The notes below the pieces were generated by a model. The model was not told the origin of the DNA. It made no database searches and saw nothing but the letters and a program-made list of their open reading frames with translations. This document shows positions 1 to 4,415 of a stretch of 5,450 nucleotides of DNA, in pieces. The stretch is from Halococcaceae archaeon (GTDB lineage Archaea > Halobacteriota > Halobacteria > Halobacteriales > Halalkalicoccaceae), in assembly GCA_007129135.1 (NCBI GenBank), contig SKWB01000314.1, positions 1 to 5,450 of the forward strand. The letters run 5' to 3'. How positions within the stretch are numbered: position 1 is the stretch's first letter; each line of letters opens with the position of its first letter. The position numbers and the translations under genes were made by a program.

Positions 1-1017
1 CTGGCGACGCCCGGCGGCGTCGTCTCCGACACCGGCGTCGCGGGGCTCACGCTCGGCGGCGGCATCGGACACCTCCGGTGTCGGTACGGCCTGAGCTGTG
101 ACAACCTCCGGTCGGTCGACCTGGTCACCGCCGACGGCGAGTACCTGACCGCGAGCGCGGAGGAGAACGCGGAGCTGTTCTGGGGGCTTCGTGGGGGTGG
201 CGGGAACTTCGGGGTGGTCACGGGCTTCGAGTTCGACCTCCACCCCGTCGGTCCGGAGGTCGCGACCTGTCTGGTGTTCTACCCGGGCGATCGGCTCCGG
301 GAGGTGCTGGGCGACTACCGGGAGTTCGTCGCCGACGCACCGAGGGAGATCAGCACGCTCGTCTTCGCCGGCGAGCTCCCGGAAGAAGAGCTGTTCCCGG
401 CCGATCGGGTTCACGAGGGGAAGTTCGCGATCATGGGCTGTTACGCCGGGCCACCCGAGGAGGGCGAGCGCGCGCTGGCGCCGCTGCGGGAGTTCGCAGA
501 GCCGCTTGCCGACGTCAGCGGGGTGATGCCGTACACCGAGTTCCAGCGCCTCCTCGACGCCGACTACCCGGACGGGATGCGATACTACTGGAAGTCGCTC
601 TACCTCGACGGGCTCTCCGCGTCGGCCATCGACCGGATCGCCTACTGGGCCGACGCCGCCCCGTCGCCGCTCTCGACCGTCGACGTCTGGCAACTGGGCG
701 GGGCGATCGGCGACACCGGTACCGAGGAGAGCGCGTTCGCCGGTCGGCACGCGCCCTTCCTCCTCGGCGTCGAGGCGAACTGGGAAGACCCGGGGGACGA
801 CGACGCGAACGTCGAGTGGGCTCGCGACTGCATCGCCGATATGCGGGGGTTCTCCGACGGCTCGGTCTACCTGAACTTCCCGGGCTTCCTCGAGGACGCG
901 GACGAGACGATGCGGACGACGTTCGGCCCGACCTACGAGCGGCTCGTCGCGCTGAAGGACGAGTACGACCCGACGAACCGCTTCGACTCGAACCAGAACG
1001 TCAAGCCGACGGCGTGA
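1..1017 (+). CDS. FAD-linked oxidoreductase, berberine bridge enzyme (BBE)-like, 5'-truncated by window edge
   Basis: The reading frame is open from base 1 to the TGA at 1015-1017 and gives 338 visible residues. The visible part begins in the FAD-binding PCMH-type domain: TGVAGLTLGGGIGHL (residues 11-25), then CDNL, then LFWGLRGGGGNFGVVTGF (59-76), both hallmark blocks of this family. It ends with the BBE C-terminal block (290-338), including YERLVALKDEYDPTN and NQNVKP. Family knowledge: these are flavoproteins that oxidise alcohols, sugars or other small molecules, usually with O2 as acceptor, and FAD is linked to a His in the N-terminal part. That part is outside the window; members are usually about 450-500 residues, so roughly 120 are missing. 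The second FAD-linking Cys of bicovalent members would be expected near the first visible block; here the segment reads TPGGVVSDTG, so I infer single or no covalent linkage. The substrate cannot be told. The upstream GTG at 214 is internal, not the start. Confidence 0.93.
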   Translation: MATPGGVVSDTGVAGLTLGGGIGHLRCRYGLSCDNLRSVDLVTADGEYLTASAEENAELFWGLRGGGGNFGVVTGFEFDLHPVGPEVATCLVFYPGDRLREVLGDYREFVADAPREISTLVFAGELPEEELFPADRVHEGKFAIMGCYAGPPEEGERALAPLREFAEPLADVSGVMPYTEFQRLLDADYPDGMRYYWKSLYLDGLSASAIDRIAYWADAAPSPLSTVDVWQLGGAIGDTGTEESAFAGRHAPFLLGVEANWEDPGDDDANVEWARDCIADMRGFSDGSVYLNFPGFLEDADETMRTTFGPTYERLVALKDEYDPTNRFDSNQNVKPTA

Positions 1018-1096
1018 GACGGACTGCTGTCACCGTGTGCCGAGGAGACCGCGGACGGGTCGCGAATGCGCTGGAAACGACGGACAGCAGTCCGTC
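1018..1096. repeat. Perfect 14-bp inverted repeat directly after a stop codon (possible terminator or processing hairpin)
   Basis: The left arm GACGGACTGCTGTC (1018-1031) starts at the base after the TGA of the flavoenzyme gene. Its exact reverse complement GACAGCAGTCCGTC lies at 1083-1096, and the arms are 51 nt apart. Pairing does not extend inward (A1032/G1082) or outward (A1017/C1097). In RNA this would be a 14-bp stem closing a large loop. No T-run follows, so a classic oligo-T archaeal terminator is not visible. No flanking target-site duplication is evident, which argues against a small transposon. The function is unknown. Confidence 0.8.
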
Positions 1097-1104
1097 CCAC
1101 GCAG

Positions 1105-1124
1105 GAGAGCGTCCTCTCGACGCT
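1105..1124. repeat. Overlapping short alternative hairpins in convergent gap
   Basis: Two mutually exclusive stems overlap here. One is GAGAG (1105-1109) with CTCTC (1114-1118), loop CGTC. The other is AGCGTC (1108-1113) with GACGCT (1119-1124), loop CTCTC. They lie 9 nt after the right arm of the 14-bp inverted repeat, between two convergent genes, so a role in 3'-end formation is conceivable. Such short stems are common in GC-rich DNA. The rest of 1125-1230 holds nothing I can identify. Confidence 0.35.
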
Positions 1125-1230
1125 GGTGGTTCACTGGCCTCGTCGGACCGAGCGAAGGGCTGGCCGGACTCGCCGCGTGAATCCCCGCCGAGAGCGACGG
1201 TTTCCGGGCCGCGAGGGGGGATCCCGGGCC

Positions 1231-2709
1231 TCAGCGGATCCAGTCGGCGAACGGTTCGCCGCTCGCGCTCCGTCGGATGTACGCCCGCTGCATCCCGTCG
1301 ATCGCGGTCGCGAGTCGCTCGTCCTCCGCGAGTCGCTCGCGGACCCGCTCGCGTTTCCAGTCGCTCGGGGTCGTGCGGTGCTCCCACCTGGCCTCGATCG
1401 GCCCGAGCAGGTCGTCGATCCGACCGTCACCGAGCCCCCGGTCGGCGAGACCCAGGCGGGCGAGCGAGAACAGCTCGTCGTAGATCTCCTCGGGGTCGTC
1501 CGTCCGGTCGCCGTCGGCGGTGAGCCACGCGAGGTCGGCGTCGAGGCCGTCCCGCGCGGCCGCGTAGAACGAGTCCCTGGCGTCGTCCCACGGGAGCTCC
1601 GCCAGCGGGTGTTCTGCGGTCAGGATCCCCTGGAGGAGACCGGAGACGAGCGCCTGGAACGCGAGGACGTCGGCGACGCTCGGCTGGGTCGGCAACAGCC
1701 GGTACTCGATCCGCGGGCCGGACGCGTCGAGCACCGGACGGACCCACCGCCAGCACGTCCCCTGTCTGTGCAACAGCTCCCAGTGCTCGTCGGCGAACCC
1801 GTCTCTGGGCTCCTCGGTGATCCACTCGCGCAGGTACGGCGCACAGCGGCGGTCCTCGAGGAGCCGATCGACGATCTCGGCGGGCGACTCCAGGTCCTCC
1901 GGAAGGCGCACCTTCCCGGGCTCTTCGACGTTCATCGACTCGAAGACCGGTATCCTGAGCTCCGCCGCGGCGTCGAGGAGCCTCTCGGGATCGACGTCGG
2001 CGTCGTAGAGCCCGGGTGGGAGGAACGGGGCGTTCGTCGCGAGCGCGAGCACCGGTCCCGCGGTCCGGATGGCGGCGTTGAAACACCGGACGAACGAGCC
2101 GGTCGGCACCTGGAGGTGGGCCTGCATCGAGGTGCCGAGCGACTCGACGAGGATGGTTGGAAAACGCCGCCTACAGCCGGGGACGGCGAGTTCGATCGGG
2201 CCGTGTGCGGTGATATCGGCGTCGAGCGCGTGATAGCGCGGGTTCGACGCCAGGTTCGCACCCAGTGAGATCCCCCCTTCCTCGCGACGCTCGCTCAGGT
2301 AGGCCAGCGCGCCCTCGGGTGGCTCGATCGTCCAGATCCCGTCGGTGACGAACCCCAACCCGCTGTCGGCGAGCGTTCGCTCGAGAGCTCCGACCCGCTC
2401 GTAGAGGCTCGCGGCCTGTCCGTCGAGTCCCTCGGGGTCGAACGGGGTCGCCGGCGTGTTCAGCTCCGCGTTGTGGCGCCCGAGTTCACGCTCGCAGATC
2501 GACTCGAACGCACCCTCTGGAACCGGCGCGAGCCGTCCCGTCGTATCGACGGCGTAGCCCTCCAGTTCCAGGCCGACGGCGAACGCACCCTCGAACCGCT
2601 CGGCCTCGAGCGCCTCCCGCAGGCGCTCTCCCTGCTCACGCGCCCGACGGTCGAACTCGGTAGCGGTCGCCGTGCTGGACGACGACCGGACGGCCGTCAC
2701 GTGATCCAT
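1231..2709 (-). CDS. GCS2-family glutamate-cysteine ligase-like carboxylate-amine ligase (long haloarchaeal form)
   Basis: The gene encodes 492 residues, with the ATG at 2709 and stop at 1231-1233. Blocks typical of the GCS2 (YbdK/plant GshA-like) fold appear in order: [10 protein letters not shown] (46-55; acidic pair E48/E50, metal/ATP site by family analogy), HNAELNTP (79-86), [12 protein letters not shown] (190-201), and [12 protein letters not shown] (333-344), matching the family's 'E-x-R-x-x-D/P-x-Q-P-S' segment. Family knowledge: such enzymes join an amine to a glutamate gamma-carboxylate using ATP, and haloarchaea use gamma-glutamylcysteine as a thiol. The classic haloarchaeal GshA is about 350-360 residues, so this longer protein is probably a paralogue with an uncertain substrate. 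I chose ATG 2709 because a TATA element is centred 26 nt upstream. The possible 48-residue upstream extension is Arg-rich, unlike the acidic body. It converges with the flavoenzyme gene and diverges from the small membrane protein gene. An alternative is an uncharacterised peptide or polyamine ligase. Confidence 0.82.
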   Translation of the reverse strand: MDHVTAVRSSSSTATATEFDRRAREQGERLREALEAERFEGAFAVGLELEGYAVDTTGRLAPVPEGAFESICERELGRHNAELNTPATPFDPEGLDGQAASLYERVGALERTLADSGLGFVTDGIWTIEPPEGALAYLSERREEGGISLGANLASNPRYHALDADITAHGPIELAVPGCRRRFPTILVESLGTSMQAHLQVPTGSFVRCFNAAIRTAGPVLALATNAPFLPPGLYDADVDPERLLDAAAELRIPVFESMNVEEPGKVRLPEDLESPAEIVDRLLEDRRCAPYLREWITEEPRDGFADEHWELLHRQGTCWRWVRPVLDASGPRIEYRLLPTQPSVADVLAFQALVSGLLQGILTAEHPLAELPWDDARDSFYAAARDGLDADLAWLTADGDRTDDPEEIYDELFSLARLGLADRGLGDGRIDDLLGPIEARWEHRTTPSDWKRERVRERLAEDERLATAIDGMQRAYIRRSASGEPFADWIR

Positions 2710-2731
2710 ACCCGTGTGAGACACTCGATAG

Positions 2732-2738
2732 CATATAG
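2732..2738 (-). promoter_or_regulatory. TATA box for the GCS2-like ligase gene (leaderless)
   Basis: The minus-strand core is CTATATG inside CACTATATGC, preceded by CGAAGC, which loosely resembles a BRE. Its centre lies 26 nt before the A of the ATG at 2709. Transcription would therefore start at or next to the start codon, giving a leaderless mRNA. This decides the start over the upstream in-frame extension. Confidence 0.7.
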
Positions 2739-2860
2739 TGGCTTCGTTGCGGCCACCGGTCCGGATCGGCCGGTTCGCCCGACCCCGTTCGGTGGCGGAG
2801 CGAGGACGGGCGCGGGAGGGGTCGACCCCTACCCGGTGGGCTCGAACCCGCAAAGATACT

Positions 2861-2891
2861 GTTACCTACCCGAAATCTGCCAGACGGTAAC
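2861..2891. promoter_or_regulatory. Candidate operator dyad GTTACC-N19-GGTAAC in divergent promoter region
   Basis: GTTACC (2861-2866) and GGTAAC (2886-2891) form an exact 6-bp dyad. It extends to about 9 bp if one unpaired base is allowed (TAC-T-GTTACC against GGTAAC-GTA). It lies about 25 bp upstream of the BRE/TATA of the small membrane protein gene, where an archaeal activator or repressor could bind. The half-sites are about 25 bp apart centre to centre. I do not recognise the motif as that of a known regulator. The remaining part of this 240-bp region (about 2740-2860) holds only short GC-rich dyads around 2755-2774. Confidence 0.35.
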
Positions 2892-2915
2892 GTACTGCCC
2901 GCCGTCGGTTTTGGT

Positions 2916-2927
2916 GAAACATAAATA
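2916..2927 (+). promoter_or_regulatory. BRE + TATA box for the small membrane protein gene (leaderless)
   Basis: GAAAC (2916-2920, BRE-like) is followed directly by ATAAATA (2921-2927). The TATA centre is 26 nt before the ATG at 2950, the spacing expected for a transcript starting at the start codon. This is the best-formed promoter in the window. It favours ATG 2950 over the in-frame GTG at 2935, which would lie upstream of the predicted transcript start. Confidence 0.8.
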
Positions 2928-2949
2928 GTATCGGGTGCAATCGAGGCCA

Positions 2950-3132
2950 ATGGCAACGAATCAGACGATGGTCGTCACGGGCGTCGCCCTCATCCTCGCG
3001 AGCAGCGTCATCCTGATCGCAAGCGGCACACTCACGCTCGGCGTGCCCCTCGCGCTGGCCGCGATCGGTACGCTCGGCCTGGCCGCCGGGTCGCTCCTCG
3101 TGGGCGTCTCCGAGGCCGGCAGAGCGGTCTGA
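2950..3132 (+). CDS. Small two-helix membrane protein (60 aa), function unknown
   Basis: The product is 60 residues long. After a short polar N-terminus (MATNQT) there are two strongly hydrophobic segments, about residues 7-25 and 32-52. They are joined by a tight Ser/Gly/Thr turn (SGTLTLG), and the protein ends in a short polar tail (SEAGRAV). This predicts a helical hairpin in the membrane. There is no signal cleavage site and no catalytic motif. The start is set by the strong BRE/TATA upstream. The gene is transcribed away from the ligase gene, and the next gene (start 3232) has its own TATA box, so it is probably monocistronic. I do not recognise the family. Small hydrophobic proteins of this kind are common in haloarchaea. 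The coding potential is credible because promoter, start and hydrophobic pattern agree. Confidence 0.75.
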   Translation: MATNQTMVVTGVALILASSVILIASGTLTLGVPLALAAIGTLGLAAGSLLVGVSEAGRAV

Positions 3133-3161
3133 ACGCGACCGTTCTCTCGACCGTCCCCCGC

Positions 3162-3187
3162 CGACACGCCCCTACCGAGGCGTGTCG
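3162..3187. repeat. Perfect 9-bp inverted repeat, loop 8 (terminator hairpin or operator)
   Basis: CGACACGCC (3162-3170) pairs exactly with GGCGTGTCG (3179-3187) across the loop CCTACCGA. It sits 29 bp after the stop of the small membrane protein gene and 14 bp before the TATA box of the exported DUF3006-like gene. It could end the first transcript or serve as a binding site controlling the second. No oligo-T follows. Confidence 0.6.
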
Positions 3188-3201
3188 TACCCGACCCCGG
3201 G

Positions 3202-3208
3202 TTTATAT
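3202..3208 (+). promoter_or_regulatory. TATA box for the Tat-exported DUF3006-like gene (leaderless)
   Basis: TTTATAT lies in an otherwise GC-rich stretch, with its centre 27 nt before the ATG at 3232. The geometry predicts a leaderless transcript. No clear purine-rich BRE precedes it; the flank is CCCCGGG. Confidence 0.7.
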
Positions 3209-3231
3209 CCGAAGGCGGCACCAGCGGGGGC

Positions 3232-3651
3232 ATGCGTTCGACGAGGTCACGACGGAGCTTTCTCGCACTGTTCGGTTCGATCGGCCTCGCGGGACTCGCC
3301 GGGAGCGCGAACGCCGCCGGTCGGGGCGACCACCCGCCCGGCTGGTGTGAGAGGCGACCGGACGATCGGTCGGCCGCGAGCACGGACGCGCTGACGCGCT
3401 CGCCGGATACGTTCGTCGCCGTCGTGGATCGGATCGTCGACGGCCGGTACGTCGTCCTCCTGCTCGAAGACGAGAGAAGGGTCGTGGACGAACTGGTCGT
3501 CGACCGGGACGAACTCCCCGTCGAGGAGGGTGACGTCCTCCTCGTGACCGTCGACGACGGCGAGGTGGTCGACTACCGCGTGCTGACCGGGGAGACGAGA
3601 CGCCGACGGCTGAGGAACGAGCGACGGTTGGGCTGCCTGCGTAACGGGTGA
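3232..3651 (+). CDS. Tat-exported DUF3006-like domain protein
   Basis: The product is 139 residues long. The N-terminus has a twin-arginine signal: SRRSFLALFG (6-15), a hydrophobic core (about 10-24) and a probable cleavage site after SANA (residue 28). There is no lipobox Cys, so a soluble exported protein is likely. Residues about 60-135 resemble DUF3006: an opening 'VAVVDRIVDGRYVVLLLED', then VVDELVVDRDELP and EEGDVLLVTVDDG, followed by a basic, probably helical C-terminus (RRRRLRNERR). Family knowledge: DUF3006 proteins are small, probably beta-rich, and of unknown function; many lack a signal peptide. Cys39 and Cys135 are the only cysteines in the mature protein and could form a disulfide outside the cell (inference). 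The Arg-rich tail is unusual for a haloarchaeal secreted protein. The start is supported by the TATA at leaderless spacing and by the signal beginning at residue 1. Confidence 0.85.
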   Translation: MRSTRSRRSFLALFGSIGLAGLAGSANAAGRGDHPPGWCERRPDDRSAASTDALTRSPDTFVAVVDRIVDGRYVVLLLEDERRVVDELVVDRDELPVEEGDVLLVTVDDGEVVDYRVLTGETRRRRLRNERRLGCLRNG

Positions 3652-3672
3652 AGCGGGTGTCCCGGTTCGGAG

Positions 3673-3706
3673 CTAGCCGAGACGGGTGGCTCGTACGGTC
3701 GGCTGG
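3673..3706. repeat. Imperfect 8-bp hairpin downstream of the DUF3006-like gene
   Basis: AGCCGA (3675-3680) pairs with TCGGCT (3699-3704). The stem extends outward by a U-G wobble and a C-G pair (3673-3674 with 3705-3706), leaving an 18-nt loop. It lies 21 bp after the stop of the plus-strand gene and within the convergent gap before the nuclease gene's 3' end. A role in 3'-end formation is possible but not demonstrated. Confidence 0.35.
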
Positions 3707-3741
3707 AGCCGTCTATCCGGAGTTCGCCGATCCGTTGGGAG

Positions 3742-3753
3742 CTCACCGGTGAG
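3742..3753. repeat. Perfect 12-bp palindrome CTCACCGGTGAG
   Basis: CTCACCGGTGAG reads identically on both strands. It lies 18 bp beyond the stop codon of the minus-strand nuclease gene, in the convergent intergenic gap. It could be a binding site for a dimeric protein or a 3'-end element. There are no other copies in the window. Confidence 0.45.
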
Positions 3754-3771
3754 GGACGACAGCCGTCCGTC
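3754..3771 (-). repeat. Second copy (13/14) of the stop-adjacent GACGGAC-K-GCTGTC element
   Basis: On the minus strand, GACGGACGGCTGTC (3771 down to 3758) follows the TGA of the nuclease gene without a gap. It differs in one base from the 14-mer that follows the TGA of the flavoenzyme gene (GACGGACTGCTGTC). This copy has no distant inverted partner but forms its own short hairpin, GGACG/CGTCC with a 5-nt loop (3754-3768). Shared position and sequence suggest a common 3'-end element, though chance cannot be excluded in such GAC/GTC-rich DNA. Confidence 0.45.
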
Positions 3772-4269
3772 TCAGAGCAGGAACGTGTCCTCCCGCTCCG
3801 AGAGGTCGACGAACGTATCCGTCGCCTCGATCAGCTCCTCGGCGGTCGACTGGCCGAAGGCCATCACCTCCACGCGGACGCCGGCGTGTCGCAGGTGCGA
3901 ACAGAGCCGGGAGAAGTCGCCGTCCCCGGTACAGAGGACGACCGTGTCGACGTGCGAGGCGAGCGTCACCGCGTCGAGGCTCATCCCGACGTCCCAGTCG
4001 GCCTTCTTCGAGCCGTCGGCGTAGGTCTTGATCGCCTTCTTCTTCGCCTCGAAGCCGATATCGGTGAGCGCCTCGAAGAACGTGTCCTCGCCTTCGGACT
4101 CCGCGACGATGACGTACGCGATCGCACGGGTGAGCCGTCTGCCCCGGACCGCTTCCTCCAATAGCGCTGAGTAGTCGACGTTCCGCGAGTAGGCGCTCTG
4201 TGCCGTGTGGTAGAGGTTCTGCGAGTCGACCAGAACGGCGACGCGCTGGTCCGGGTGGGTCTCGGTCAT
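3772..4269 (-). CDS. NYN domain (PIN-like fold, LabA/DUF88-type) protein, putative ribonuclease
   Basis: The product is 165 residues, with the ATG at 4269 and stop at 3772-3774. It is a single NYN domain. Strand 1 reads VAVLVDSQNLYH (10-21) with the family's 'D-x-x-N' (D15, N18). A central 'KKADWDVGMSLDAV' (88-101) carries D93 and D99. TVVLCTGDGDFSRL (109-122) has D116 and D118. Next come GVRVEVMAFG and a late 'L-x-x-A-D-x-F-x-D-L'-like end (ELIEATDTFVDL, 145-156). These Asp residues match the metal-binding acidic cluster of PIN/FLAP-like nucleases, so cleavage of RNA is the likely activity; the substrate is unknown. Length is usual for single-domain members. ATG 4269 is chosen over an in-frame start at 4290 because a TATA box is centred 27 nt upstream of it, and the longer form would begin inside that promoter spacing. 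The gene is divergent from the acidic lipoprotein gene. It is not beside an obvious antitoxin, so a toxin-antitoxin reading is unsupported. Confidence 0.92.
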   Translation of the reverse strand: MTETHPDQRVAVLVDSQNLYHTAQSAYSRNVDYSALLEEAVRGRRLTRAIAYVIVAESEGEDTFFEALTDIGFEAKKKAIKTYADGSKKADWDVGMSLDAVTLASHVDTVVLCTGDGDFSRLCSHLRHAGVRVEVMAFGQSTAEELIEATDTFVDLSEREDTFLL

Positions 4270-4292
4270 AGTACAAGGGCGTCGAGCCACCC

Positions 4293-4299
4293 ATAAATA
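4293..4299 (-). promoter_or_regulatory. TATA box for the NYN-domain gene (leaderless)
   Basis: The minus-strand TATTTAT, preceded by AGAACG, is centred 27 nt before the A of the ATG at 4269. This predicts a leaderless mRNA and supports the shorter 165-residue protein. Confidence 0.72.
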
Positions 4300-4381
4300 C
4301 GTTCTACTCGCCGTTCGACGCCGGAAACGCCGACCACCAATTCGGACGGATCCGGTCGTCCCTCGACGTGTCTTCGAATAG

Positions 4382-4410
4382 GAATATCAAAGTGGCTGTG
4401 GATGGAGTGA
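4382..4410 (+). promoter_or_regulatory. Candidate promoter and Shine-Dalgarno-like site for the acidic lipoprotein gene
   Basis: An A/T-rich GAATATC (4382-4388) is the likeliest TATA element; its centre is about 31 nt before the ATG at 4416, so the leader would be very short. GGAG (4404-4407), inside GGAGTGAGGGG, lies 8 nt before the ATG and could act as a ribosome binding site if transcription begins further upstream, for example from GAATAGG (4375-4381). The two readings cannot be separated from sequence. The other four visible starts have cleaner leaderless spacing. Confidence 0.4.
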
Positions 4411-4415
4411 GGGGC

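Noticed and set aside
1018..1096. Miniature transposable element (MITE) flanked by 14-bp terminal repeats
   Set aside because: No target-site duplication flanks the arms (GCGTGA on the left, CCACGC on the right), and the left arm position exactly after a stop codon fits a 3'-end element better. No full second copy lies in the window.
1066..2268. Plus-strand 400-codon open frame opposite the ligase gene
   Set aside because: It is an Arg/Val/Glu-rich antisense shadow with no recognisable domain. The minus strand has GCS2 blocks and a matching promoter.
2710..2853. N-terminal 48-residue extension of the GCS2-like ligase
   Set aside because: It is Arg-rich with no resemblance to the acidic body, it spans the TATA box at 2732-2738, and the promoter spacing points to ATG 2709.
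3772..4269. NYN/PIN-like protein as a toxin of a toxin-antitoxin pair
   Set aside because: There is no small overlapping or adjacent co-directional antitoxin gene. The gene stands alone with its own promoter, and the domain is of the LabA/DUF88 type rather than a typical VapC.
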